This document shows positions 1 through 12,489 of a DNA stretch of 64,000 bases, one piece after another. A program made the translations under genes and the position numbers. Source of the stretch: Morinoia aosen (lineage: Eukaryota; Arthropoda; Malacostraca; Amphipoda; Talitridae); NCBI GenBank assembly GCA_030386875.1, contig CM059579.1, positions 89,594,253-89,658,252 on the forward strand, written 5' to 3'. The notes beneath the pieces are model-generated. The model searched no databases, had not been told where the DNA came from, and saw nothing but the letters and a program-made list of their open reading frames with translations. The stretch's first letter is position 1, and each line of letters starts with the position of its first letter.

Positions 1-130
1 ACTCACGTGTGGTGAGGCCTCTCATTTATTTTCATTGGGAAAAATGAGGCTTTAGTTCCAGCTGTCGTTTCTAATTAGTAGCAGCTGCCGCTAATTAGGA
101 TTAGCTCTAATGACTAACTGCAGCTCATTG

Positions 131-1023
131 CAGTAGCCTAGCTACTGACGTGTACTAAGTATAATAATTTAATAGACTTATTTCTGGCGCAAATTGCAAT
201 GGGACCGCATTGTAGTAATAGTTGCGTGCATTTCTGCGTGGCGCAATCGACGGGTGCAATTCCATCCTCTTTGCTTTGTTTTGTTTACTTTGTCGGAGTG
301 TAGCGTGAAAATCCTGGCCATCAGTTTTACGTTGAAATTTCACACTAACCTTAGTATGCGTATGGTAGAGGGGGTCGCGCTATAAATATATTTGTTCTTT
401 TCTTCTGGAATTCAGCTCTCACGAGTTGTATTGGTGGTTTACCTACAATGGCCAACTTGGCGACATGCGTATTGGAGATTTGGTTATTTCTAGACGCCAT
501 GTCCGCTGCAAACTGTCGAAGTGTTTTGGTCCTCTTACACCCCTCGAGGTGTTCAGATGACGCGCGTGGTGTGAGTGTGGTCGAAGTAGCATTGTGTGGT
601 GAACTGCGCGTGGTGAAGTGTTGATCGTCGTCTCACACCACTCGAAATGTTCAGATGACGCGCGTGGTGTGAGTGTGACTGAAGCATTGTGTAGTGAGCT
701 GCGCTGCGTACAAGGAAACGTTTGCTGCAGCAGATCTACCTGAGCACGGATGTTTTGGCGCTTATGACACTTTTGCCACGCCCGCCTCCCTTCCTCGCTA
801 GCGTGAGGACGTGCGCTGCTGAACTGCCTGCGTGCCCGCCTCTTGAGTGCTGCGCTGAAACAAAGAAGACAACGTAAAGCAAATAGGATAGAATTGCACC
901 CGTCAATTGCGCTGCGCATAAAATGAATGCAGCACTTACTCCAATGCGGTCCTATTTTAATTAGTGTTAATAATTAATCCATTAAATTGTTATACTTGGT
1001 ACACGTTAGTAGCTAGGCTACTG
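131..1023. mobile_element. Foldback/MITE-like element with about 165-bp terminal inverted repeats
   Basis: The left arm (about 131-290) and the reverse complement of the right arm (about 864-1023) match over most of their length. Both begin CAGTAGCCTAGCTACT and later share GGACCGCATTG and GACGGGTGCAATTC. The interior holds a tandem duplication (about 531-615 and 640-710, both with TCAGATGACGCGCGTGG). No transposase ORF is visible, so this is a non-autonomous foldback element. No clear target-site duplication was found at the ends, so the superfamily is unassigned. The 158-codon reverse ORF inside it is not protein-like. Confidence 0.7.
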
Positions 1024-1047
1024 TAAATAGCAGCAGTTTGTTACAGG

Positions 1048-1370
1048 GTTGACACGTTGACCAAGTGTGTGCTGTTGCTGCGGTTGTAAGTGGCAGAATG
1101 GAATAGCAGACTGTAATAGTACTCAATCCGTTCTTATCCTTTCTAAAAAGTGCTAAAAACATAATTGTACGATATTTGACCTCGTACGTCGAGTGTCCGC
1201 ATGTTGTGCGTGTTAAACGTTGACTAAGTTTGTGCCGTTGCTACGATTGGTTCGGTTAGGTTGTAAGTAGCAGAATTGAAAAACAGACTGTAACCACTCA
1301 AATGCCTCCTTATCTTTTATAAAAAGTGTGAAAAACACAATTGCGCTATAATATTTTACCTCGTATGCTA
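1048..1370. repeat. Tandem duplication, about 165 bp x 2, diverged
   Basis: Two similar blocks, 1048-1195 and 1216-1370, share CGTTGAC-AAGT, GTAAGT-GCAGAAT, CAGACTGTAA, AAAAAGTG and ACCTCGTA in the same order. They differ by substitutions and a small insertion. No coding potential was seen. Confidence 0.6.
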
Positions 1371-1589
1371 AAATCAGTTATTAAAAATGTGTTGAAGTAA
1401 TTGAAATGCTATTCATTTATGCGGGTATGCTAATGAGCAATTTAATCTAGGAGTACGCATGTGTCCTAATGCGTCGTGAGCGTGTTAATTGGGTCGTGTA
1501 GGGCGGGCCGCTGCGCTTGGCCCACTGATATTTGTGCTCGTGATGTCATTGTAGACGAGGGAGGCGGACGTGGCCGCGTGTCACTCAAG

Positions 1590-2000
1590 CATCGCCTTGA
1601 AATATCGCTCCTTCATGGTAACTCTGCGCTTCTTGAGAGTGGGGCGCACGGGGATATGTGCTCACTTAGGATATATAGCCTTGGAATATCGTTGTTCCTT
1701 AATGGTAACCCTGCACTTTTTGAGCGTGAAGCGGACGGGGATATATGTTTACTTAGGGAAACATGTCCTTGGAATATCGTTGTTCCTTGGTGATAATTCT
1801 GCACTTCTTCAGGGATGTTTGAGGCTAGTCCTTCGAAACTGAAAATGATTTCTAAAGTTTACTGCTTGTTAATAATTCCATGCTTTTATCTGCGTACGTA
1901 AAGAGAAGGAAAAACGTTTAAAGTTCTAGAGAACTGGAAATGATTTACATTAGTGTAGTGTTTGTTAGTTATTCCATGCTTTTATTTGCGAAGGTCAAGA
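1590..2000. repeat. Two sets of short decayed tandem duplications
   Basis: An 84-90-bp unit occurs about 2.7 times (1594, 1678, 1768), marked by CTTG-AATATCG and TGGTAA-CTGC. It is followed by a roughly 93-bp unit present twice (1838-1905 and 1930-2000), marked by AACTG-AAATGATTT and ATTCCATGCTTTTAT. Short ORFs here are repeat artefacts. Confidence 0.5.
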
Positions 2001-2499
2001 GAAGGAATTTGCAGAAGCCATAGCGATATTTAGGTATCCAATTAACGGTCCACAGCCGTGCAGATCTTGCTGCTGCGAGTAAGGAAATAGGCTGAAAGCT
2101 TATAGGTTTGCCTTTGCGGTCTATAGATATTTTATTGCCCAAGTATCGCGTGGTTGTGGGCCAAGGTTTCGCAGACCTCATTTTATTGAAAGGATATTGA
2201 TTGCTTCCTGTGGATGCATTTATTTTTCTTATTTTTATTTTTTAGATGAAATATGCGTTAACAGTTGTCCTTGCATTTCCGTTTATTTTTGTGTACAATT
2301 TAAAATAATAGATATGCATGAAATTTATTTCATTTTGATACTTGCAATTCTTACTTTCTGTTTTCTTTGCAGGGGGGTTCAACTAATTATACTAATTAGA
2401 TCAATTAATGAAACTAATTAAATTGACACGTAATTAGAACTACTTCAAAAACTTGTGGGAATTAGTGGTTCCAGAAGGAAGATGCAAGTTCCTGTAATG
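2001..2499. other. Non-coding AT-rich spacer
   Basis: No gene recognised. There is a cluster of ACTAATTA/AATTAG motifs at 2387-2440. Small ORFs lack protein-like composition. Confidence 0.4.
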
Positions 2500-2765
2500 A
2501 AGGCTAGTTAGGCCTTCCTTTTGTTGAAATGAAATAGTTTTGTTATGAGCCATCATTTTTGAGTTCACTGCTGTACTTTTTTCAGAACCTATATCTTCTT
2601 AACCTTCCATCTTGTTTCATATACTTCTTTCAATCTTGCTGCCTCTAAACGCAGGAAATTCGGTTTGAGGACTCTCTTGTGCATAGATTCCCTGTTCCCT
2701 TTAATTCCAAACTAAAGAGTATTTTCCTCCTTTCTCTCTCTTTAGGGTACACATTTTTTTTAATC
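2500..2765 (+). mobile_element. SINE-like retroposon, old copy
   Basis: This is a diverged copy of the family described at 36176-36537. It is recognised by GTTAGGCCTTCC-TTTGTTGAAAT, GTTCACTGCTGT, CTTGTTTCAT and TGCATAGATTCC in the right order. The 5' hairpins are lost, and about 40 bp of foreign sequence (near 2645-2685) interrupts it. Confidence 0.6.
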
Positions 2766-3700
2766 ATTAAGGGGCTTGTATTTACTTATAATAATCCGAT
2801 GCGCTTCCTGCTCGTCTTCTCACCGAACTCATTTCAGTTCGAATGAATCATCATCTCGGAGCTTGTGTTTAATTAGGAATATCTCGAGGGAGATAAAACG
2901 TAACTTTTTTATCTAGCAAGGAAATTTGTTTTTGCATTGGATGTGTGCAACAGGAAGCGTTAGAGGCGCCGGACTCGATACGGGTGCCCGACCCTGTGCG
3001 TTGACGTCTTTTCTCGAGTCTCGTGTGCAGATTTCCGTTCTGCGCTCCGACTAATTTCTGTGAGCTTCTGCCGTATGTTTTGTGGTCACTTTGAGTGAAT
3101 TTCTGCCGTATGTTTTGTGTTCATTTTGTGTTTTTCGTTCACTATAGTACTAGTGCATTTCCAATACCCTGCAATGGGCGCACTTTGCTGTGAGCTAATA
3201 AGAAGCACTTAGTGCACCAGTCCGATGTTGGTTGGTAGATATCGCCTCTCCTTTACCTATATATTTATCTTTACTTCCTTTACCCGTTTTGTGTTCATTG
3301 TACTCGTCTTAGTGATATTACCTTTTTTCGTATTTTTTTGCTTTTGGAGAGTGAGGAAAGTATGTAGTACATTGGTATAGCACTATTGTCCGAGATCTGG
3401 AGCGTGAATAGAACCATCATTGCGCGGTTTAGGATCTCCTTTACGCAATGCTTAAGATTCTTGGAGAAATTTTTCGTCGTCTCAAAACCCGGACGATGAA
3501 GCACGGCGATACTGCAATCAATGCAGCAGCCGGCGGACAGTCGCACGAACGTCATTCTTTATCTACGATTGTGCACAGCCTAGTTGTACTCTGGACCTTC
3601 TGTGGAAGGCATTTTAGGCCCGGCAGACTGGGCTCTCTCTCCGTAGGCTGTGTGCGAGGCTGACGAGGCGCAAAGTGCTTGCAATTCCAGTATTCTGGGC
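2766..3700. other. Spacer without recognisable gene
   Basis: A partial direct duplication is seen at 3062-3125 (TTCTGCCGTATGTTTTGTG twice). Short ORFs on both strands around 3295-3660 overlap each other and resemble nothing known. Confidence 0.35.
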
Positions 3701-4100
3701 TCCTCAAGGGGATACGATTATGTTATCGATAGGAATAGCTCCTTGGGGGATGCAATTATAGTATCTATGGGAATTAGCGCTCCCAGGGGGAATATGTGTT
3801 AGGGCCCGAGCTGAGAGTTAGGTTGGCCTTCTTTTTGTTGAAATAGAATACCTTTTCTGTTTTGTTACCGACCATCTTTTTTTCGTTTCACTGCTGGTCC
3901 TATCTTTCAGCACCTACATGCTACTTTCTTCTTCAACTTTTATTTTGTTTCATGAACTTCTTTTTCAACTTACTGTTTCCATGCCCCTTCTGCATAGATT
4001 TTGCTTTCCCTTATCTTTATACTAAATGGCACCCTTCTCTCTTCGTTCGGAACGCTTTTTCACGGTTATGGAGGTTTAAAGTAACGTCTAATCTAATACA
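3701..4100 (+). mobile_element. SINE-like retroposon, copy with duplicated 5' head
   Basis: The full family order is present: GGGAATTAGCGCTCCCAGG, GCCCGAGCTGAGAG, CTTTTTGTTGAAAT, CACTGCTG, TTCATGAACTTCTTT, GCATAGATT, then a TAATCTAATA tail. The 5' GATAC...TATCTATGGGAATTAGC block is present about twice, the first time as a degenerate version. The 102-codon ORF through it is not a gene. Confidence 0.8.
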
Positions 4101-5372
4101 GTGGTCTGGAGCGCTGGATGTGGCTGCCGCCAACTGGAGCAAGGGCTTCGACCGCGTCAGTGGACCTTGACCTTCTAGTTCTTGCCCACTGCTGCCTGGG
4201 TGGTGTCTAGTGAACGGGATCTGTATCAGTCGTGTAGTCTAAAGTTCGTGTGCTTTATTATTAGCGCGACAAGGCGTCATTGGGTCTTATTCATTGGTTC
4301 ACTTCAGCTGGCATAATGACGGTTTTCCATGTGGGGTCCACTCATAAAACGATCCAAGGGAAGCGGATTTATCGGTGCTTCATCGGTTCTTAATTTAGAG
4401 GTGAAGTTATATTAACAGTATATTAAAATCACTGCGTGAATACGAGTAATTATTACTTAGAGCCAGTAAACGGTTCAATTTGGATGCGAGCAGGTCTTTA
4501 GAGCCTCGTTCTGTATGCCTGTTTGAGTTTAGCAAATAATCTGTAATGTTTTAATGTGAGTAAGCAATTACAGCTTCAAAATGTGTCAGCGCGCAGAATG
4601 TTATAAAGTAACGTAGACGTGCAGAGTAGCAACGAGAATAGCTGGTTTCAATCTAACATTCATTCCTTGTTGTTTTCCATGCCTGGCTAGATACAGAATA
4701 GGGCAAAGGTAGGAATCGACTATGAGGAAGTGCGAGAGCTCATTGCCGGACCAGGACGGCTCAATACGGGATGATGTGTCGAAGACTTTGGGTGCAAACC
4801 CTCAACAAAATAGTATCTTGAATTAGCGCTCTCAGCATCAAGACATGAGGCCCAAGCTTAACACGTTCCCCGCGTATCGGGCCACATGTGTAGTGTGTAC
4901 CAACAGGTAAATTGCCCGTTTACGTGCCAGTATAAATGTACGAAATTATATCTGTTTCACGCCATTTTTAAAAATAATCGTTATCATACAAGGCGAAATG
5001 TTATCGTGCTATTATATTTTTCATATTAATTAGGAAGAATTAAAATTTAATCAAGGTGGAAAATTGATTTTCCTATTATGCTACTTACAACCAAACCAAA
5101 CCAACCGTAACAACCGAGGGAACGCGGGAATCCCCGTTTCTTTATTTTCACTCTTCCTATCCATGGAACACCTTAGCCGTGGTTAGGGGGGAAAGAAATT
5201 TAAATTATAATCTAATCTTATGTTGGTTGGCTTCTGACTGCGTTGTCCACCAAATTACTGTGTTGCTTTTGTTTCATTACTCCGTACTTCTCTATGTGGG
5301 CTTCTGATCTATATCTGCGTGCATTATTTCTGCACTGATGCTAACGGAAGCTCAATTATTTACTTACACAGA
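4101..5372. other. Spacer, no gene seen
   Basis: AT-rich DNA with no long ORF and no recognised repeat except CCAAACCAAACCAACC at 5090-5107. Confidence 0.35.
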
Positions 5373-5731
5373 CCCCTCAGAGGGATACAACTATTGTGTC
5401 TATGGGAATTGTCGCTCCCAGGGGGACTATGTGAAGGCCTGAGCTAAAGGTTAGGTAGGCTTCCCTTTTGTTAAAATAGAATAGGTTTTTGTTTTGTTAC
5501 GGACCATCTTTTTCGGTTCACTGCTGTCCTATTTTTCAGCACCTACTACTTTCTTCTTCAACTTTTTCTTGTTTCATGATCTTCTTTCTTAGCTTTCTGT
5601 TTCTGTGCCCTTTTTGCTGAGATTCCGCGTTTCCTTAACTCCATACTAAATGGTGCCTTCTTACTTCCTTTCTTTGGATAGCCTTCGTTGCGGATAGGGA
5701 GGCTTAAACTAACTAATAATCTAAACTAATC
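5373..5731 (+). mobile_element. SINE-like retroposon copy
   Basis: A complete copy from CCCCTCAGAGGGATAC to a TAATCTAAACTAATC tail. A short flanking duplication, TATTTACTT, is present at 5357-5365 and 5732-5740, a few bases outside the left end. Confidence 0.8.
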
Positions 5732-5937
5732 TATTTACTTCCGAAGATGTTTCCTGTGGTGGAATTTCACCCCCAGTGGGGTGCGTTGAGAAGGGACGTC
5801 CTTCAGCTCTCCCTGAGGACTTGGCGCTTATTGTTTTTATTTTTGCATCGGATTTCGAAGCGTGATTGCGATCACACTTTGAACAATCTTTTGGTATCAA
5901 TGATACTGGAGACACTTGGCGCTCCTCAGGTGCTCTC

Positions 5938-6166
5938 AACACTTACACCTGTTTGTTACTGGCTAAACTGAACCTCAATATTCAACTCGAATTTGAAGTC
6001 AATTGTGGTAAGCAATTTTGAAAATAGCAAATATTAAGTGCACCATGCCTTCATTTAGCTTTAATTAGGTATTCATGAAAATTGAGTTTGTGATTACTAG
6101 TCTGTCACCAGCATTATGAAAATCCCCTCCGTGGCCACTGGTGCAGGTTGAGGTCAAAGCATTGAA
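5938..6166 (-). mobile_element. TTAA-type MITE (family of 25768 and 35280), minus copy
   Basis: Its reverse complement aligns to the copies at 25768-25996 and 35280-35503: a CTTTGACC-like terminus, a GGAGGGGAT-like block, AATGCTG-TGA, CATGAATA, AAATGAAGGCATG, TTTGCTATTTTCAAAATTGCTTA, then GTTGAATATTGAG. Terminal inverted repeats are weak (AACACTTACACC and GGTCAAAGCATT). Confidence 0.6.
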
Positions 6167-6656
6167 GAGCCCTGCGTTTCATTTAAGAGAGTGCGCAGGT
6201 AGTGTTCCGTTCACCTCTTCTTTGGCTTCGTCTGCAACTTATGCTTGCCTATGTGGGGAAGTGTAATTCAACAAACATGTGCCAATTACTTTACAGCTCT
6301 ATTTGAAGTGATACGTAATCTTACACAAGCATAACAGGACATACTATTCATCTCTCTAATTTATGTGCGTTTCATGTGAAATGATATACGTCCTTGGATG
6401 TATAGCGACGTAACCTAGGTCCTGCGCTTATCAGCGTGCCAGCTACATGCAGTTCTGTGAGCTCTGCGTCACCACCTTATCTCTGTCGAGTGTTGTTCGT
6501 AGCAAAAACTGCTTTTCTAATTGTCCTATCGCTTTATTTTCGTGTTGCGCTTGATAGCAGGTCGTGGCAATACCCAGCAGCGAGGTGGCGGTGGTGGTAG
6601 TGCCGAGTTGTGGTGTGGGTGTTGCGGTCGTGCGTGTCTTCCCGTCGTATGCCGTG
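6167..6656. other. Spacer, no gene seen
   Basis: Nothing recognised. A short GC-rich patch lies at 6570-6660. Confidence 0.3.
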
Positions 6657-7010
6657 CCCCTCGGGGGATACTACTATCTATGGGAGTCAGTGCTCCCAGG
6701 GGGAAATGTATGAGGACCCGAGCTGAGAGTTAATTAGGCCTAATTTTTGTTGAAGTAAAAAGCTTTTTATTATGCTAAGGACCACCTTTTCTTCGGTTCA
6801 CTGCTAGTCCTGTTTTTCAGTACCTGCTATTTTCTCCTTCGACTTTGATTTTGTTTCATAATCTTCTTTTTCAACTTATTGTTTCTATGCCCTTTCTACG
6901 TAGATTCCGCGTTCCCTCATCTCCATTCTTAATGGAGCCTCCATTCTTGCTCTCTTCGATACGCTCAATTTTAGCGGTTAGTGAGGCTTAAACTAAAATA
7001 CAATCTAACA
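6657..7010 (+). mobile_element. SINE-like retroposon copy
   Basis: A complete family copy starting CCCCTCGGGGGATAC and ending CAATCTAACATC, with all internal landmarks (GACCCGAGCTGAGAG, GGTTCACTGCT, TTCTCCTTCGACTTTG, CTACGTAGATTCCGCG). Confidence 0.8.
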
Positions 7011-9032
7011 TCTTCGATCAGCTAACGAGCGCTTCGTTCTTCGTTTGTAACGACAGTAAAGTTCTACCGACCAAGTAAACAAATTTGAATTTGACTCAAG
7101 TTTGGCGCGTTTGCAAATTGTAAGAGTGAAATTTCTACAATCAGTTTTGTCACAACTTTGTGGTGCGTTGCATAAAAAGCATTGTGGACTTATATCTTTG
7201 TGTGCTCGGTATTGTGATCTCAAGTGGCGCAATGAGATTCCTCATATGATTACTCATTTAGGTGAAGTGTTGAGCAAAAAGGGTATTCTTGTGAAGTATT
7301 ATGTGACTAAATGTTGATGGGAAGTTGAACTCGACCGTAGATGTCCCTGGCGCCGAGCTGCAACACCTTCACTCATGATAAATAAATTTATTTTGTTTTG
7401 TTTTTGTGTTTTGGTGTAAATGACATAAATCTGAACGGGTCTGGACGTTTAGAAGGAACGACTGAGGGCATTGCTAACGTGAGTGGGCGAGGCGATTTTG
7501 AAGAAAATACTGAGAACTGAGTTTCATCGGAACAGCTATGCGGTTTACCGAACTAACATTCAATCTTAACTTTCAGACAAAGTTCTTGAAATACAGAGCT
7601 CTTGAATTCAGTTGGACGCGGTAAACAGCAAAACGCATAGTAGCATAGACTGTTATATTGACAGTTGAATAGCGTCCAATGCGTGCGACTACCCCAAAAG
7701 ATGGCTACGGTAGAAATCAGCATCTTTCTCCTGCACCACTTGGTCATCGGTGCCGTGCAGCGCTGGCTGTCCAGCCTCGTTGTGCGTCTCGGCGGCGCTC
7801 CTCTTCTGTACGGCGGCGGTAGCTGTCGCGTGCCTCGCGTAGGTGTGTGTTTTGTGTTGCGTGCTCCGTGGTGTGTGTTCCGTGTTGCGTGGTGTGTTTA
7901 TTGTTCCGTGGGTCATGTGGGTTAGCTTCTCTTGGATTCCGTTCCTCGCTTGGGGAAAAAAAAATTGTCCACATTGTTGAAATCAATCTTTTTTATGGCT
8001 CTGTTCCTTTTTTTTGTATTATGCTCTTTTTCGTAGTTCTTAATGATCTCCCTGTCCTGTCACAAACATTTCGCATTGTCTTTTCTTCACGTTTTGGGGT
8101 TGATTAGTTTCTCTGAGATGGACATCACTCTATTTTGATTTGTTCAGGGCATTCTCTTCCGTGTGATACCTACTTATGTTCGCACTGCACACTTGCCGTT
8201 GAGCAGATTAGATAAGATGTTGAGGGGAAAGTAAGGCTAGGTGAGAGGAGGCATTACCACTTTTATTTGTTCTTCGCAGATATTGGTAGTGATTGAAACC
8301 TACGCACTAGCCTCAATATGACTAGGTGTCGCACTTCAGCATTCATCTGTGACGTGAAAGCTCTGTCTTTTAATCAAAGACATAGACATTTGATAAAGAA
8401 GATGAAACTAAACAATCGAATGCAGTGGATTTTAATTATTTAAAAAATATTTCCATTATTTTCAGCTGTTTATTGTCAAGTGTTGTTAGTATGGTTGGCT
8501 AAAGTTAGTTGAAAGTTTAGTACAGGGGTTCTTAATTAACCTGGGTGGGCGCGAGACTTCGCAGTAAAGCTTGTTTTTTCCCAGTAATGTTTTTGACAAA
8601 AGAGTGAACTTTCACTGTAGAATATATTTGAGAACCTATTTACAATATTCTTCGTTGTGAGCTCTTATTTACCAGTCCATCTGCACACAATTTCTCCTGA
8701 CAATTGTTCAGGGTGCGTGGGAGTAAAAAGGTTAAGAATCACTGGCATAGACAAACGAGTTCTCCATGGGAATTATTCGTAAAGTAAAGTTGTTCCTTGT
8801 CTTCAAGGGAACATCGAGGAGCTGAAACTTGCCAAGGTGTTCGTGTTCAATGTTATTATCGAAGAGAGCAATTTCTTTTTCCCCCAGATAATGGGAAGCG
8901 ATAAGATATGCTATGTTACATTGGGTGCAAAAGCCAATGTGCGGGGGAGGTGGAATGAGATTGCAACAATAGAGCATCACTAAAGATATGATTCCACAGT
9001 ATTTTAAAGTTTTTCGTAATCGGTTCTAATTT
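7011..9032. other. Spacer with a CpG-rich patch
   Basis: About 7745-7840 is GC- and CpG-rich in AT-rich surroundings, followed by GTGTGT-rich DNA. It is open on both strands for 70-86 codons, but no protein family is recognised. It could be a 5' exon or promoter of a neighbouring gene, for example the missing start of the RNF19 gene, but no splice-compatible coding path was found. AATAAA-type signals near 7380 have no assigned gene. Confidence 0.25.
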
Positions 9033-9332
9033 CCTGAGCTGAAAGTTAGGTAGGCTTTCTTTTTGTTGAAACAAAATGTTTTGTGTTATGTTAAAGGACC
9101 ACCTTTTTCCCGGTTCACGGCTGTCCTGTTTTTCAGTACCTACTACTTTCTTCTTCAACTTTGATCTTGTTTCACAAACTTCTTTCTCAACTTGCTGTTT
9201 CTATGCCTTTTCTGCATAGATTCCGCGTTCCCTTATCTCCATACTAAATGGTGTCTTCCTCCTTCCTCTCTTCGGAACGCTTTTTATGTTTTAGCGGTTA
9301 GGGAGGCTTAAACTAGCATATAATCTAATCTG
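9033..9332 (+). mobile_element. SINE-like retroposon, 5'-truncated
   Basis: Starts at CCTGAGCTGAAAGTTAGGTAGG, so the two 5' hairpins are absent. It then follows the family to TATAATCTAATC. Confidence 0.75.
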
Positions 9333-10276
9333 TGTTAATTTTTCCCTGAACTTGGCTGACGTAATTCGCTACTTCAGACTATCGTAACTCAAATTTCGTG
9401 ATTTTTCAGAAGAAGCATTTTGAAGTATCTAAGTCATGTAACTTTTATAATTTTACGGAAATCAAAACCGCCGTCTCTCGGCCAAAAATGCGCTTAGACT
9501 CACGACTTTACTGCCAAAAGACGCAGAATCAATTCGGCTTTCTTATCATACTGTAACTCGTTGTTAAAAATTTTTGAGTTATGACTGTCTTGCAATGATG
9601 CAGCGGTATGTTTTGTGTTCACTATCCGGGCGGAGCCGTATCACGTTTACCTCCCGAGAGCTGTTGAGAGGCGAGGGTGACCCTATTGTAGTGTTCAGGA
9701 GGGAGGTTTTTGCTGGCGATGACTGGGTCACACTCGGAAACTGGAGCGGCGGTGATGTAGCAATATTTGGACTAGCGTACCTACCTGCGTGCGGGCTAGC
9801 GTTCAGTGCTGTGTCGCGACCTGGCTTGCGTTTGTGTGTGTGTCTGCTACCTGGAAACTATTGTTACATTGTAGTGCGACCCTTACATTCGTGTGATGGT
9901 GCACGATCGGTAAATTTCTTTGCAAAAACAGCAGATGAGCATAACACACATAGTATTAAGAATTTCAGTATTATAAAGTGCTGTGCATTGTAAGCTACAT
10001 ACGTAAGAAGTTTATATTGTTCATTTACGCACGCTATACATCAGTTGAACAATTGCTTGGAAGAATAAGAATTAAATAATGAGACCTAACTCGGTATATC
10101 CATGCCGCCTTGTGCGCGGTCGTCCCAAACTACAAACAACTCATCGCAGCGTGGCTGAAATTTGAAAAGCCGTGTTTTCATCATTTGAAAAATCGAGCGG
10201 TATTTGAGTGAACTGAAAAGATTTGCATCGAGCTCTTCCAGTTGAGCGTGAGAGGAGTGCATAAATGTTGCGGTCG
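9333..10276. other. Spacer with one unrecognised 130-codon ORF
   Basis: An ORF on + with ATG near 9595 and stop at 9993 codes for about 130 residues that I do not recognise. There is no splice or family evidence, and it may be fortuitous. The rest is AT-rich without features. Confidence 0.2.
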
Positions 10277-10605
10277 CCCTTGAGAGGGATGGAGTTATTG
10301 TATCTATGGGGGAAAATATGAGGTCCCGAGTTGAGAGTTGGGTTGGCCTTCTTTTTGTTGAAATAAAACACTTTTTTTGGCTTAGGTTCATATTTTTCGG
10401 TTCACTGCTGTCCTGTTTTTCAGCACCTACTATACGATCTTCTTCAAGTTTTATCTTGTTTCTTAAATTTCCTTCTTTATTTGCTGTTTCTGCGGCCCTT
10501 TTGCATAGATTTCGTGTTCCCTTAGCTCCATGTTAGATGGTGCCTTCCTCCTTCGTCTCTTTCGAACGCCTTAGCGATTAGGGAGGCTCAAACTAACATC
10601 TAATT
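10277..10605 (+). mobile_element. SINE-like retroposon copy with altered 5' end
   Basis: The start is CCCTTGAGAGGGAT instead of CCCCTCAGGGGGAT, and the GGGAATTAGCGCTCCC hairpin has been deleted. The rest follows the family to AACTAACATCTAAT. Confidence 0.75.
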
Positions 10606-11908
10606 TTTCATTTGTGAACATTAAATTTGTGGGCTTATATTATAAGAAACAAACCCCGCTTTACCGTCACAATCAAGTCTGTTCAAGGATCCCACGCCTG
10701 CCGTTTTTAAATCTGTTCTTTACTTTTATTTATTTAGGTGGAATGTAAAACTTGGTGAGGCTTGTCATAAAGTCACTGCCGAGTGTGAATGTTCACAGTC
10801 TGCTGTCCGGCACACTCTTTGTGTAAAAATGTCCTTGTGTAAATGTGTGAAAATGTTATTTTTACAGTGGCTCAATATGGCTTGAACGTCAACGCTTTCG
10901 CCTTTCAAGTTAAAACTCTTACGAGTGAAAGAGAAATGTGCATGGGCTTTGCAGGACGAGGAGTTGCTACTCCGTTGACCAACAACAACCCAATTTCCTT
11001 GGCGTTACTCTATTTTAGTCCGCAATCTAGGGGGCTTATGATTTTTAATCTGCAATTCACGATCCAAGTGTTGACCCAAGTTAATTGAAAGGAAAAAGTT
11101 CTAATTGCGTTTATGCTGGACTGAGCGATGAAGCTTTTAGTTTATGGAGGTAACTATAGCATTGGATTTGATATCAGCGACGCCAAAACCCTCTGCATGA
11201 CATGACTGCTGTGCATTGCGGAATACTTTCGTTTAGATTTCGGCGGGAAGCAAACAAGACTGCGCTGTTCAGTAGACACGTTGATCACGCGTGTACGCAT
11301 TGGAGTCATCGTGGTGAGTGAGGAGTAGTTCAGGATTTCTGGGTTTAAGTAGTACTTGATTTTAGCGCTCATGATATGTGCTCGTAATCTGTATACCTCA
11401 CCGTTGAATGGGTGCAATTGTAACTGCTGCCACCTGCTTGTGATGCGCACAGCGGCAGTGGTAATGTGAATGCCGCTCTTCACTCCTGTGAGATGTGTTG
11501 TTGTGACGTCGCCTTTTGTGATGCGCGCGTTGCCGCGGGTTCGCCGAGCGTCGGATCCTCGGCTCTCATTGGCTGGAAGTAGCACGGTGTCATTATGCGA
11601 GTTGCCCATCTTCTCAAATTTAACTAACTTTCATTGGAAAAGTCCAAATAGAAAAATTTTATCCAGATAAATGGGGATCTGACGACCCTACAAGTTCATG
11701 GTCATGTAAATGCGCATGAATCTCGTCCGTAGCAGAGCAGGACTGCGCTGAAGATAAGCTGAGCTGCACGGTCACTCGATGACACGAGTAAATTTCGTGC
11801 GTAAATCCGTGTTTGAATAAAAATATTGCGCTTCTGTCGTACTGAAGAACGAAGCATTCTGATGATTATAAGTAACGATTGATACGTGCTGCGTATCTTT
11901 TAAAAAGT
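10606..11908. other. Spacer, no gene seen
   Basis: Overlapping ORFs on both strands at 11154-11670 are of similar length and not protein-like. No repeats were recognised. Confidence 0.3.
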
Positions 11909-12274
11909 CCACTCAGGGGGATACAGGTATTGTATCTATGGGAATTAGCGCTCCCAGGGGACTAAGTGAGGGCCTGAGCTAAAGGTTTGGTAGGCTTCCT
12001 TTTGTTGAAATGGAATAGGTTTCTGTTTTGTTACGGACCATCTTTTTTCGGTTCACTGCTGTCCTGTTTTTCAGCACCTACTACTTTCTTCTTAAACTTT
12101 TTCTTGTTTCATGAACTTCTTTCTTAGCTTCCTGTTTCTGTGCACCTTGTGCATAGATTCCGCGTTCCCTCAACTCGATACTAAATGGTGCCTTCCTCCT
12201 TCCTCTCTTGGAACATCTTTGTCGTGCAATTAAGGGAGGCTAAAACTTTCTTATATAATAATAATAATATAATT
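11909..12274 (+). mobile_element. SINE-like retroposon with TSD
   Basis: A complete copy ending in a (TAA)n tail. It is flanked by the direct repeat TTTTAAAAAGT at 11898-11908 and 12275-12285, a target-site duplication typical of target-primed insertion. Confidence 0.85.
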
Positions 12275-12489
12275 TTTTAAAAAGTTGCTTCATTTAATAC
12301 TTTCACTCAAGTGTTAAGGTGAAATAATGAACATTTGCGTTGAAGGCGTATAGTTGAGTTGTCCATCACTACGATTAAGATGAGTGTATGCAGAGGATGG
12401 TTGTGTGGACAAGACACACAGCAAATGAAAGCGAGATGAGTTAACGTGGGGAAACAATCTACTGCTGCATCGCTTGTGATAATTATACT

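Noticed and set aside
443..919. 158-codon reverse ORF
   Set aside because: Lies inside a foldback element with internal duplication; composition not protein-like.
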